Assembly (NCBI RefSeq): GCF_004798865.1
Contig: NW_025336259.1
Span: 620,001-684,000 of the forward strand
DNA: 64,000 nt
DNA from: Varanus komodoensis
Lineage: Eukaryota > Chordata > Lepidosauria > Squamata > Varanidae
Reading direction: 5' to 3'
Positions 20,801 through 29,282 of this stretch are shown piece by piece. A program made the translations under genes and the position numbers. Within the stretch, counting starts at the first letter, position 1. Every line of letters begins with the position of its first letter. The notes under the pieces were generated by a model that saw only the letters and a list, made by a program, of their open reading frames with translations, ran no database searches and was not told the DNA's origin.

Positions 20801-23800
20801 TGCAATAGGTCTGGTTTAAAATCCCTGAAATATATTTATTTACAATGAAATCACAGTGCTAACAGAGCCCTTGGGCCATCGGAGGCATCTCTCCGCCCAC
20901 CCTGATTTAGCTTCAGTGATGCTGGAATGTGAAGAGGCTTTGGAGCACTTTCTGCATCCCATCTGGCAACCTCTGGATCCTCCAGGATGCTTGGATCCTG
21001 ACCCAGCCACCAACAAGTCAACCTGTTCTCCACCCTGGTGCCCTCTGGGGGGCTGGGAGATGCTGGGAATTGTGATTCAGCCCCTCCAGAGGGCACCAGG
21101 TGGGCGATAGCTGACCAATTCTGAGTCAAGTCCTGCCTTGCAGCATATTTCAAGATCCCAGTCCAGAGAAATGTTTTCAAACCGGGTTCTTCAGAAACTT
21201 ATGAAATGTTCCTCAGCACGGCATGTTTCACCCTGCTGAATTTGGCAACTGCAAAATTTTTGGCACTGTGGAGCAAGAAAAGGGTCCAGTTCACAAGTGC
21301 AGGCTAAATGAACCCTTTGAGCACCACGAGTGTTTCGCCACCGAATTTCAAGGGCAAACCACCAGTTCTTGACAGCCACGACTGCGGGGGCAGCCCGAGC
21401 GGCCCATTCCGACCTGGGGCAACACAACATCTGGACAGGGGTTATATAAAGAATGCTGTTCTCCCTGTCCTGCCCCAGAAGCCTTTGCATTCCTTGGCAG
21501 AGGAACCGTAGGTGCCGCCGTAAGCAGCCTCCACATTCCTGGAGTGCAGAAGTCGGAAAAGCCCGCCAGGCCTGCCCGTAAGGTGAGCCCTGGCAGAGCA
21601 AGGAGGCTGAGGAGGCATGGATCTTGGGGGACATTCTGATCTTGGGGGACACTCCTCGGAACTCTCAGCAGGGACCCCGGCCAAACCGCCTCAAGGAAAA
21701 CTAAGGAGGGAGCACTGGGCCTCTCCGCCATCTTATCCCAGGCTGCTGCCCGAGGCAAACCTAACAAGAGCCACTGGGGATCCCACCAAGGCCTGTGCCG
21801 TCCGTTAGCCTGTTCCCCGAGTGGACACTCAGCTGGCCTGGGAAACCGACAGGCTGGACGTGAGTGAGGTCATGGCCCCCTTCAGCTTTCGTTCCCCAGC
21901 GACGGGGACATGCAGGCACGCGGCCTCTGATACGGGGGGCCGACTGGGGCCCTTGGGAGTGGAGGTAGCCTAGGGCCGGCAGGACTAGCAGCCCCTGCCA
22001 GGCTTCCCCCCAGGGAATCTGTCCGGCCCCTTCTGCAGCCAGCCTTCCAAGATGGCGGCCATCACCCCATCCCAGCTAAGCTGCGTCTCAGAGGAAACGC
22101 GGGGAGCCTGCCGGGATCCACATCTGGGCGAGGGGCTGCCCCAGGCCTCGCCCGCGTACAGGCCGGCGAGTCCCGCGTGAGCCTCGGCACGGGCCGGAGG
22201 GGCGCTCCCGGAGCACGGGCTTTGCTGCGGGTTCTGTTTCCCCTGCAAGAGAGCAGACGGTGAGGCAGCGGCCAGCGTTACCCAGGCATGCAGTGCCCAC
22301 ACACGGCGTCCGCCGTGGCTGTCCCGGGGCTGGCAGGGACCCTCTTCTTGCCCTCACAGCGGGTGTGCGACGAACAGCGCTCCAGTCCGAAGCTAGGCGA
22401 GAAGGAGCCTGCCGAGCAAGGCTTGCAAGTCATCCCCCGTCCTTCCCCAAAGCCACATTTCTATGGGGCGGAAATCAAACAAAAGCAGAGTGAGATGCTG
22501 CGGCGCGTCGGGGGGGCCGCGGTGCTCCTCAGCGCTCGCCAACCCCTCCTCCCGCCGTTTTCAGCACCCGACATGCAAGAAACAGCAGCTGCCAGGCTCT
22601 CCCCAGCCACCCCCTCGCCTTCTGGCAGAACTGCTGTGGTGCCACGGGATCCTAGCAAACACTCCAACTTCTGAGAGGGCAGGTCATTTACTCAAGGCGA
22701 CACTGCAGGCTTGCAGACCACATGGGTGGAAACAAAATTCCTTGCTAAGATTCTGGTTGCCCTTGCATGGTTATCTAGTTACATGGCTTAGAAAAAAAAG
22801 CTGCAGAAAGTTCTTTTAATAGGGAAAATCAGGGCAAATTTTGGAAGGGAAAGCTGACAAAATCAGACAGAAAAAGGGTCCCTTACGTTTCTCCCTTTTT
22901 TTGCTCAGTTAAGCAATTTAAGTCCTGTTTTGCTTCAAAAAATGTGGGCACCCATTTCCGTGGCCGCGTGGATTGGGAGTGGCAGCTCTCTGCATTACTG
23001 AGTTCAATATTCTGTGCTGAAGGCAATCCAGGTCTGGTGCTGAGCCACGTGGTCAAGTGCAATGAATGAATTGCACAATTCTTTCTGAACTTTGGAAAGC
23101 TGGGAGGAAGTGGTGAAGGAGCTGCATTTTGCAATGAATCCTCATGCCTGCCGTTGGGAAATCTCACTTAGCGGATCTCCCAGCTTTGAAAGCTTTACCA
23201 ACATGCTTCCCAGAGTATCTTCAAACCCATGGGAGCCAGAAATACAATTCTGAGGCCCATTCTCCAAAAATAAATAAAATTCTGCTATTTAATAAAATGC
23301 TGCCTCCATTATCAGTCCACTGGGCCATGCATTAATACAAAGACTGGCAAAGAGAAAGACCCTACAGCCACAGGCGTTGTCTGAGGGGCTATGGGATTCT
23401 TCGGATTCCCAGATCTGAGGTGGGAGGCAGCGCTCTGCTCTCGGAGCTGGGAATCGGAGTTCTGCTCCCTCCGTGGGCCCTCTGCAGCCAGCTTGGAAGG
23501 AACGGCAGGGACTGCTCTCCGAAGCCAGGAAAGCGACCTTGGGGAGGGGGGGCAGAGGATTTGCTCTGCTTCCCTCCCCTTCTGAAAGGTGTGGCTAGAT
23601 GGCATGAAAATGCAGAGCGGATGAAGCAAAAGGCATCTCTGCCAGCGCCCTCCTGCGACGACCACGAGCCCCATACGCCAGGGCTTGGGCGCAGCTCCTA
23701 GGCGTGTGCCCTGAGGTATTCACATGAACAAGGGCCTGGGTATGCAGGCAGGATTCAACAGGAGCCGGGATATAGCCGAGCATGGAGCCTGTCACACTGC

Positions 23801-26800
23801 AGGGGGAAGGGAATTCCAAAGGCAGCAGGAGCCACAACCGAAAAGGCCCTGTTGCCATCGGATGGCAGTGCGAAGGCCAACCAGGAGTCTCTGATCTGGA
23901 GGACTCCATAACCAGGCAGGTAAATGGGGGGAAGGTGCTCCCTCAGGTAGCCGGCCTCGAGCTGCTCAGGGCCTTATAGGTCAAGACCACCACCCTGATC
24001 TTGGCCCACTAACACGTCAGGCGGCTGATTTCTCTGAGAAATGGACTCTCTCTGCAGCAGGCTGCATGCTCAGCACCCTAAGCCCCGAATTCTACAGCAG
24101 CTGGAGTTTCTGGAGCGGCCTCTAGGGAACCGCCACGGAGAGCCCAGGGCAGCAATTCGGCCTGCTGCCAGGCAGGGAGACCCCTCCCCAGGGCAGAGAC
24201 CTGCATAGCTGCAGGGGGAGATCCCAAGGCCGCCCACCTACCTGGTCCGGCTCCTCTCCTGGCGGGCAGCCCCGGCAGCGGAGACAGAGCCCTTCAGCGC
24301 CGCGGTATTCCTCTGCCCCGCAGACCTGCGCCTGTGCCTGCTGTGCGCAGAAGGCCTGAAAGCACAGATGGGAGAAAAGCACGTTCTCTTCAGGGGCAGG
24401 AAGCAGCCCCGCAATCCGAACCCGCAGCGACCTCGTGGTTGGTCTTGAAGCAGTGGGGCTCCCCTTGCCCGGCCCCGGAGCCACCGCCCCGAGGGCAGGG
24501 AGAAAGCCCGAAGGAGCGCCGTCTCCCCTCTGCGCCCTCCCGCCCCTTGAGATGTGGGTCAGAGGCCCTCCTTGAAAGAGATCAGGAGGGCGACCACCCG
24601 GAGGAGGGCCTTCTCCGCGGTGGCACCCCGACTGTGGAACACGCTCCCCAGAGAGGTCCGCCTGACGCCAACGCTTCTTTCCTTTCGGCGTCAGACGAAA
24701 ACCTTTTTATTCTCCCAATATTTTAATGGTTAACCTGTTTTAATTGGTGCTTTTATATTTACATTGGATACTGTGCAGCTGCTACGTATATTTCTATGTC
24801 TATGCTATTTCATTAATTTGCTGTAAACCATCTAAGGGACAGCATGGAAAAGTTTTAAATAAATAAAGCAGGCCGTGCCGAGTCAAGGCAGCCAGGCCAC
24901 TCGAGCAACAAGCCACTTCCTCCGCTTTTTGGAAAGAGACGGGCTCTTCGCTGCCCATTTGAGACCAAGCCATCCCCAGATTCTTCACAGTACAAAGAGC
25001 CGCATGGGGTGGCTGAGGAATTTCTTTCCCCGCAGCCATCGCAAGCACTGCAGCTTCGCTCAAGGGGAGCGGGAGACATGGGGAGGGGGACAGCTACTAA
25101 AAGGGGGCCACGTGTGTGATGCTGGGAAGGGTCGCCCACTGCTGCGACCGTGCTCCCCCCCCCCCAGCTTCCATGCGTCCCACATCCCGCGTTTGGCCCC
25201 GCAAAGAGGTGCTTGAGCTGAAGCCAGGTTCTCTGTGAGTCTTGCACCGTTTCAGTTGCTCCAAGCGGACTCCGTGCGGCTATTTATTTTATTTATTTAT
25301 ATTGCGATTTCTATCCTGCCTTTTTCCTACAAAGGGCTCGAGGCAGCTTACATCATTCTCCTCCTTCATCTTATCCCCACAACAACAACCCTGTGAGGTA
25401 GGTTGGGCTGAGAGTCTGTGACTGGCCCAAAGTCACCCAGCTGGCTCCATGGCCGAGCGGGGACTCGAACCCGGATCATTTGAGTCCCAGTCCCGTGCTC
25501 TTAACCACTACGCCACACCGGCTATGCGGCTTTTGGAAGCTTTCGTTTCCACGTCGGATGAAACACACAGGCTGCTGTGCCGTCGCCCAGACCTGGACAA
25601 ACTGCGGTTAAACGTATCCACGCTTAATGGGAATCAACCCAGGTCAAACCACAGTCTATGCAGGCGAACGGCTTCAGCGAATCGCCGTGGCGAGAGAGCA
25701 GGGGAGCGTCCGAGCCGAGGGCTCATCCTTGCCGTGCAAAGCTTCCTCGCCGAACTGCTGACTTTCTCAAGTTCCTGAACGGCGCCCTGGCCCTGCAGCC
25801 TCTCCGGCAAGAGGCAGCCTGCCGCGGGCTGGAGATTATAGGGCGGCCGCGAGGGATAATGACCACCCCGTCCCCGACAGCACAAGCGGCGGCCCACGCT
25901 ATAGTTAGACCCGCGTCGCCACCCGCCATTTCTGCAAGGTTTGCTTCCCTTGGAATTTACCCCTCCCTGGTGGAGTTCTGGGCTGTGCTTGTCCTCAGTC
26001 GGGAGTTTATTTTGGGAACGAGGGTGAAAGGGAAGCCAGCCTGCCCGGCCTAAGGGATGCTTCAATGAATTGCTGGTGCCGGTGGCATTGAGCTTCAGAG
26101 AGGCATCTGCCGGGTGGCTCGGATCGCCCAAGGTAACCACCACGGCCGTAATTCCCAGCCTGCCTGCCGAGGAACATCAGTGAGCCGCAAGAGCGTAGTG
26201 AGAGCTTGAGAAATCTGAACAGTCGGGAACCCCACTGCAGAAGCGTTATTCTTAGACTTTTAAAAAATCGACACTTTAACAATTAATTGGTTTTATCCTT
26301 GTTTTTATTACTATTTTTAGATGCAGTGTGCAGTGCATTGCTGCTGTTATGGTTTTTGTTCCTTAGTTTTTCGTTCCTTGTAAGCTGTCCAGAGACTTTA
26401 TAAGTAATGGACAGCACAGAACTTTAAACTTTAAATAACTTTAAATAAATAAATAAATATCAAAATAAAATAAAATAAGAAAATAGCAGCTTCTGGGGCT
26501 AACAATAAGGTGTGTGTCCGATTTTAACTTGGACCGGGGGGGACTCAGCTTCTGGATTGCATTTAGGTATTATAGGTATTTAGGTGGGGGTGAGCTCCCC
26601 TGTGCAAAATACTCACAGGGGTCTCCCCAGAAGTTAAGAGAAGGTGGGCCTACCAGAGCACAGGCCTAGACATTGCTTCCTGGGTCCGGGTTCAATACTT
26701 GGGTGAAAGTGCTGAATGAGTTCGGGGGCAGAAGCTGCAGGTGAGGGGACCCCACGCTGAAGCTCCTGCACCTCAGTGTGGATTTGCTACCTGACAGGTT

Positions 26801-27923
26801 CACGAGAACCTCCTGTGGTCCCTGTTTGAAGGCAAAACCCGCTGCACAGATTCCCATTTCTGTGTTGCTAAGATGCAGGTGTGGAAAGGAGCGGACGGAC
26901 GTGGGCCTCGGTCAAACCCTTCGCTTCCCCCGGGCTAAGCCAGCCACTTGCAGAGGAGGGCTGTGTGTTCTTACCTTGCACTGGAGTAACGACAGTTTTA
27001 CTGCTCTGCAATTCTGATGCAAGCTCACGGCCCACCCTTGCAGGGAATTCCTCGTTCAGGGAGCCCATAAAGAGGGCAGGCCTTGCAGCTCAGAAACACA
27101 AGCACTGCATCCCTTACTTTTCTATTCCATCCCCTTCAAAGGCCACAGAGCCTATTAGCTGGGGTCCTGGTTGATCCTTACAACAACCCTGCGAGGCTGG
27201 CTCTACCGAGAGTGAGGTTTCGAACCCAAGCCTTCCAGGGCATCTCGGGGTGGAAGACATCCACACGGAGGAACTGCCTGAGTTAGAGTGATTTCTGCAC
27301 TGCAGCCCACCAGTTTAATGCCTGGAGAAATATAACCGTCTGTAAAGATGACCACAGGGCAGGCCAAAAGCTCGCTTTGCAGGGACAGGTGTGGATCAGC
27401 CGATCGAAGGCCATCCAGGACAGCCAGCGTGGCGTGGTGGGACTCGGGGGGGCGGGGCTCTGGTCCCCACTGGGCCCCACCATGAAGCCCACTGGGTGTT
27501 TTTGGGCCAGTCACTGCCTCTCGGCCAAACCTGCCTCGCAGGGTCGTTGTCAAGAGAAAATGGAGAGAACATGGGAAGCTATCCCTGCAAGAGGGTGGGC
27601 TACGAGAGCAACGCAACAACAAGCTGAACCACCTTAACCACGGTTCTCTCTCTCCATCTGCCACCAAGGCTCCCCTCTGCCCTCGCCCCATCATTCATCA
27701 AAGCCTCATTGCCCCTTCTTCTGGGGCGTCAAAAGGGCCATCAAAGTTTTTGTGGGCTTATGAGCGCAGGACTGGAAGCTGTGGGTGAGCGAGCTGCAGG
27801 GACAAAGCAGCCGGGGAAGTCTGAGCGCCCAGCGGAGCAGCGCACGCAACTGTGTCACGCAAGAGAAATGGCACTTACTGCAAAGAGACTGATGACCAGG
27901 CAGAAATGCAGGTTCTTCTGCAT
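6089..27923 (-). CDS. RELT: RELT TNF receptor (TNFRSF19L), nine coding exons
   Basis: Type I membrane receptor of the TNF receptor superfamily. Known for the family: RELT binds and is phosphorylated by the stress kinases OXSR1 and STK39, can affect NF-kB and p38 signalling, and is needed for normal tooth enamel in mammals. Seen here: nine exons with AG acceptors and GT donors whose lengths (45 coding, 114, 179, 77, 258, 81, 82, 243, 181 nt) keep one frame for 420 codons. Order: signal peptide (about 1-24), cysteine-rich ectodomain (about 27-137), NGT glycosylation site at 164, transmembrane helix (about 178-201), conserved [19 protein letters not shown] block (233-251), RFRV motif (360-363). 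No internal stop is present. The final exon of about 12 codons is not found, so the reading frame has no stop in this annotation. Identification is from remembered family sequence, not a search. Confidence 0.93.
6685..6736. repeat. 27-bp direct tandem duplication
   Basis: Two near-perfect adjacent copies of CCCCAAAAGTAGTTGGCCAG followed by AGGA. Likely a recent local duplication within the intron. Confidence 0.9.
6765..7229 (+). mobile_element. Candidate fossil solo LTR
   Basis: LTR-like order on the plus strand: a GC-rich U3-like block, a TATA-like GCATAAAATG at 7073-7082, a polyadenylation-like AGTAAAG near 7162, and a U5-like pyrimidine-rich stretch ending in CA at 7229. No internal retroviral genes are next to it, so it would be an old, degraded solo LTR of unknown (possibly retroviral) family. 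Ends and family are uncertain. Confidence 0.35.
7471..7575. repeat. Palindromic MITE-like repeat
   Basis: GGACTACAACTCCCATGATC and, about 25 bp later, ATCATGGGAGTTGCAATCC form an imperfect inverted repeat. This matches a dispersed palindromic family seen many times in the window, usually flanked by CCTCCAGATGT-like sequence. Confidence 0.6.
7779..8021 (-). CDS. RELT: RELT exon 9: histidine/cysteine cluster and proline-rich tail
   Basis: 243 nt. Acceptor CTTCCTCCCTCAG, donor GGCAG|GTAATC. It contains [29 protein letters not shown], a low-complexity Ala/Pro/Thr linker, then [14 protein letters not shown]. The His/Cys pattern and the EITILSVGR segment match mammalian RELT closely. The last arginine is split across the junction with exon 10, where it begins RFRV. 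Confidence 0.95.
8022..8935. other. RELT: RELT intron 8
   Basis: Contains a short piece of the palindromic repeat (GATGATGGGAGTTAAACTCC, 8280-8299) and a SINE-like fragment around 8690-8760 (CTACCTTGCAGGGTTGTTGT). Nothing else recognised. Confidence 0.7.
8936..9017 (-). CDS. RELT: RELT exon 8: leucine-rich cytoplasmic helix
   Basis: 82 nt, phase 1 in and phase 2 out. Acceptor CGCCTACAG, donor ACAA|GTAAGA. It reads [20 protein letters not shown] then LTYKPVNK, paralleling human [28 protein letters not shown]. The heptad-like leucines suggest a short amphipathic helix in the cytoplasmic tail. Confidence 0.94.
9018..10748. other. RELT: RELT intron 7
   Basis: The left part is ordinary. From about 9770 to 10250 the sequence is markedly A/T-rich, with a 62-codon minus frame that I do not recognise. 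A short 11-bp tandem repeat (GGGGCGCAAAT twice) lies at 10648-10670. Confidence 0.7.
10749..10829 (-). CDS. RELT: RELT exon 7: conserved cytoplasmic block
   Basis: 81 nt, phase 1 to phase 1. Acceptor TCCGTCCACAG, donor AAGAAGG|GTAAGC. It reads [20 protein letters not shown] then LITEKK, almost identical to human [23 protein letters not shown]. This is among the most conserved parts of the RELT family. Its precise biochemical role is not known to me. Confidence 0.95.
11535..11990 (+). mobile_element. CR1 LINE 3' end
   Basis: Encodes [20 protein letters not shown] and [11 protein letters not shown], then the CR1 3' untranslated region with GGACTAGATGGCCTTCATGG, and terminates in the diagnostic GTGATTCTATGA. 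A 5'-truncated copy, as is usual for CR1. Confidence 0.9.
12768..13530 (-). mobile_element. CR1 LINE, long open 3' ORF part
   Basis: A continuous minus frame of about 231 codons covers the RT C-terminus: [91 protein letters not shown]. The 3' end lies at the low coordinate with the ATAGAAACATAG-type terminus (12771-12785). The open frame points to a relatively young 5'-truncated insertion. It is not a host gene. Confidence 0.92.
13770..14027 (-). CDS. RELT: RELT exon 6: stalk, transmembrane helix and juxtamembrane segment
   Basis: 258 nt. Acceptor after a pyrimidine tract ending CCCGTTCAG, donor GCAGCG|GTGAGC. The stalk is basic ([20 protein letters not shown]) with an NGT glycosylation site at residue 164. 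The helix runs from about 178 to 201 ([20 protein letters not shown] and onward) and is followed by [10 protein letters not shown], an inner-face basic cluster nearly identical to mammalian RELT and its paralogues RELL1 and RELL2. The NGT site and the longer ectodomain favour RELT over the RELL genes. Confidence 0.95.
14585..14690 (-). mobile_element. SINE fragment
   Basis: Reverse-oriented remnant of the tRNA-derived SINE: CTCATTTTCACAACAACCCT then GCAGGGAAGG and CCTAGTCACTTGC. Strongly diverged. Confidence 0.5.
14765..14975 (-). mobile_element. tRNA-derived SINE (lizard type)
   Basis: Reverse orientation with ATCCTCACAACAACAGCCCT, GTGAGGCAGGCTGGG, CCAGTTGGCTCCATGGC and a B-box-like region around GACTAGAACCCGGGCC, close to the full copy at 25275-25525. 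Confidence 0.8.
16305..16495 (+). mobile_element. LINE RT fragment (CR1/L3-like)
   Basis: Plus frame reads [20 protein letters not shown] then [20 protein letters not shown], the same RT C-terminal block as CR1 (LxxPxLxYxxQFWSxxxxKD) but from a more diverged family. A SINE-like tail with TAAATAAATAAATAAA follows (16500-16555) and seems to interrupt it. Confidence 0.7.
16560..17090 (+). mobile_element. LINE 3' region (CR1/L3-like)
   Basis: Continuation after the A-rich interruption: TCATGAAGCTGAAATAAAGC, GGTGGCTTTGAAAGGGAACT, GATTCATGGGGGAGAGGCTC, then CCAGAGGTGGCCTGC. The same order recurs at 50350-50885 and 37600-37870, so this is a dispersed family. Confidence 0.7.
17798..17859. repeat. 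(AG)n microsatellite, about 31 units
   Basis: Uninterrupted AG dinucleotide run of about 62 bp; likely polymorphic. It produces serine/leucine shadow frames on the other strand. Confidence 0.98.
19009..19085 (-). CDS. RELT: RELT exon 5: last ectodomain cysteine cluster
   Basis: A 77-nt exon, easily missed by ORF search. Acceptor CCCATTGCAG, donor CCCAG|GTGAGAG. Entering in phase 2, it reads [20 protein letters not shown] then TPGCP. This matches the position and spacing of mammalian [25 protein letters not shown]. Both junctions agree in phase with exons 4 and 6, which strongly supports it. Confidence 0.88.
19086..22281. other. RELT: RELT intron 4
   Basis: 19560-20120 is A/T-rich with a 68-codon minus frame (19873-20079) of unknown nature. 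A hairpin-forming MITE-like copy lies at 21022-21110. A poly-G run lies near 20272-20281. No other exon recognised. Confidence 0.75.
21022..21110. repeat. Palindromic MITE-like repeat with strong hairpin
   Basis: CCACCCTGGTGCCCTCTGG (left arm) pairs with CCAGAGGGCACCAGGTGGG (right arm) around a short core with GGGAATTGTGATTC. The arms match the terminal sequence expected of a palindromic non-autonomous DNA element common in lizards. Confidence 0.7.
22282..22460 (-). CDS. RELT: RELT exon 4: cysteine-rich domain 1/2
   Basis: 179 nt, phase 0 in and phase 2 out. Acceptor CGCCCCATAG, donor CCTGG|GTAACG. The reading starts [20 protein letters not shown] and ends [11 protein letters not shown]. It parallels mammalian GQGTLCRPCPPGTFSAAWG and TLCGDCWPG. 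The cysteine spacing (CKPC, ERC, TRC, VCGHC) fits a TNFR-type module that folds outside the cell and could bind ligand. No ligand for RELT is firmly established. Confidence 0.92.
22461..24241. other. RELT: RELT intron 3
   Basis: Mostly unrecognised sequence. 23740-24030 resembles a dispersed family also seen at 43890-44560 (CAGGGCCTTATAGGTCAAGA shared in form). A/T-rich patches at 22800-23340 show no exon. Confidence 0.7.
23740..24030 (+). repeat. Dispersed LINE-like repeat, unclassified
   Basis: Shares GAAAAGGCCCTG, GGCCTTATAGGTCAAGACCA and neighbouring phrases with 43890-44560. This kind of sequence is scattered in reptile genomes and probably derives from a non-LTR element. Class and ends uncertain. 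Confidence 0.5.
24242..24355 (-). CDS. RELT: RELT exon 3: first cysteine-rich domain
   Basis: 114 nt, phase 0 to phase 0. Acceptor TGCTTTCAG, donor CAG|GTAGGT. It encodes residues 16-53, including [17 protein letters not shown] and [17 protein letters not shown] is a hallmark of mammalian RELT. Four cysteines (27, 39, 42, 45) precede the CPPG segment in the style of a canonical TNFR domain. The mammalian protein, as I remember it, enters at CPPGEEPD almost directly after the signal peptide, so this copy looks fuller at its N-terminus. Confidence 0.92.
24480..24865 (+). mobile_element. L2-like LINE 3' end
   Basis: Carries the ORF2 C-terminal coding remnant (CTGTGGAACACGCTCCCCAG, protein form LWNxLPxEVR), CCTTTTTATTC, a T-rich 3' UTR, and ends AAGTTTTAAATAAATAAA. 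The same series appears at 32180, 45740 and 61500. Confidence 0.8.
25275..25525 (-). mobile_element. Full-length tRNA-derived SINE (lizard type)
   Basis: Minus strand reads GCCGGTGTGGCGTAGTGGTT (A box), AAGAGCACGGGACTGGGACT, then B box GGTTCGAGTCCC, GAGCCAGCTGGGTGACTTTG, CCTACCTCACAGGGTTGTTG and an A/T-rich tail of TAAATAAATAAAATAAATA. It is the clearest reference copy of this SINE in the window and looks intact for its RNA polymerase III boxes. Confidence 0.9.
26230..26460 (+). mobile_element. L2-like LINE tail
   Basis: T-rich 3' UTR (GGTTTTATCCTTGTTTTTAT), GTAAGCTGTCCAGAGACTTT, ending AACTTTAAATAAATAAATAA. The coding remnant is not clear. The sequence after it is A-rich. Confidence 0.6.
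27150..27245 (-). mobile_element. SINE fragment
   Basis: TGATCCTTACAACAACCCTG, GCGAGGCTGGCTC and GTTTCGAACCCAAGCCTTCC (reverse B box) match the tRNA-derived SINE. Central part deleted. Confidence 0.6.
27409..27640 (+). mobile_element. tRNA-derived SINE copy
   Basis: AGCCAGCGTGGCGTGGTGGG, CCACTGGGTGTTTTTGGGCC, AGTCACTGCCTCTCGGCC, CCTGCCTCGCAGGGTCGTTG match the family in order. The B box region is degraded. Confidence 0.75.
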
Positions 27924-27956
27924 CTTGAGTGGGCTGAGTTTCAAAGCAGAGAGAAG
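27879..27956 (-). CDS. RELT: RELT exon 2: end of 5' UTR and signal peptide
   Basis: The acceptor is a pyrimidine tract ending in CAACAG at 27957. The exon carries 33 nt of UTR, then ATG at 27923-27921 with A at -3 (CTCAAGATGC), then 15 codons reading [15 protein letters not shown], and ends at donor GTAAGTG (27878). It joins in phase 0 to the next exon, which continues [10 protein letters not shown]; together these form a typical signal peptide with cleavage near residues 19-24. This ATG is chosen because it gives a short n-region and a hydrophobic core in frame with the ectodomain. Confidence 0.88.
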
Positions 27957-28984
27957 CTGTTGGGGGAACAGAGAATGAGGTTACTTGCACAAAAAACCAG
28001 CCAGCCCGACCAACCTCCCTGCACTGCCTTCCTGCTGGGCTGTGGTCCCTTCTCGCTAAAGATGTGTCTCCCCTTCCATCCCACATACAACAGGGCAGTA
28101 GCGTGATTCTCTCTGCAAATTACAGCCAATTGCAGCGCATCAGCTTTGATTAGCTGCAGCAAAGGAAGCCAGAGGTGTATACAGACTTCCTCCTGCGGGT
28201 GGGAGTCATCGTTCCCTTTTAGGTTTATTTGTGTGGGCTCGGATGTTTTTGAAATCACTCAAGTGTCGCATACCTTCCGCTCCTTCCGACGGAAAGGCAG
28301 ATTTGCTGCCAAAACAAAGACAGACCCCAGCAGGATGAGGCCAGAGGTCTATCTTGTCTGGCATCCTGTTTCCCACAGCAGTTCAACCAGATGCTTCCAG
28401 GAAACCCACAAGCTAGAGGGGAAGGAAATTGTCCCCTGCTTCTACTGAAAATGGGTCATGAAAGGTAGATTGCTCTGAAACAGGGAGGTTCTACAGAGTA
28501 GTCGAAGAGCCACAGATAGACCCAAATCCTCTGGTATGAGTGGGGTTGCTTCCCCTTCAAGGCCATCTAAGTTGCCAGATCTTGCGGCAGCTGCCTTGAG
28601 AAACTCACAAGCAGGACATGAGCGCAAAAGCACTCTCCTACCCATGCTCCCCAGCCACTGATGGGCACAGAATACTGCCTCTGAGACTGGAAGCAGCAGC
28701 TCGCCTTCAGGACTGGTCACCACTGTCAGACTTGCCCACCATGAATTGGTCTCATCTCCTTTCCACACTGCCCGAATTGGTGGCCATCGCCGCGTCTCGC
28801 GAAACTGAATTCCAGAGGTTAACGACGTGCTAGGCAAAGAAAGCCTCCCTTGTACCTGTCCCGAATCTCCCACCCTTCTGAAGCATCTCTCTTCTACTTT
28901 TCCACATCACGGAGAAATCTCAGATTTTGTTTACCGAGTCTTCCCCCTCATCCCAAATCTTTTAACCTACCTCCTCTCACTTCC

Positions 28985-29282
28985 ACAGAATCCTAGGATT
29001 GTTGGAAGAGGCCAGAAGAAGCCTGCTCAGTGCAGGACTCCAAGTTCAAGTATCCCCAGCTGCTGACTTCCCAGCTACAGAGTGAATACTCCAGCGTGGG
29101 AGAGTCCACCAACTCCCTAGGTCACCGGTTCCATTGCTGTCCTGCTCTAAAGAAGTTTTTCCTGGTCTCTAGCCGAAATCTGACTTCCTGTGACTTAAGA
29201 CCATTATTCCGGGTCCTGCATGGAGAAGAGAACCCGGCTTTCCTCTTTGCAACAGCCTTTCAAGTATTTGTAGAGGGCTAGT
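28985..29282 (-). mobile_element. CR1-type LINE, 3' part, interrupted by BovB
   Basis: Minus-oriented CR1 3' end: CAGAATCCTAGGATTGTTGG terminus, AAGAAGTTTTTCCTGGTCTC, TCAAGTATTTGTAGAGGGCT. It continues at 29932 after the BovB insertion, where CTCCTCAGTCTACTC and AAACATGCCCAGTTCCTT resume. Confidence 0.85.

Larger units (their letters stand above)
24356..27878. other. RELT: RELT intron 2
   Basis: Contains an L2-like LINE end (24480-24865), a full-length SINE (25275-25525), another L2-like tail (26230-26460) and SINE pieces (27150-27245, 27409-27640). No additional exon recognised. Confidence 0.8.

Noticed and set aside
22101-22260. Acceptor-like CTCTCTTGCAG followed by an open frame, as an extra RELT ectodomain exon
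   Set aside because: Exons 4 and 5 already join in phase without it, and it lacks TNFR-type cysteine spacing.
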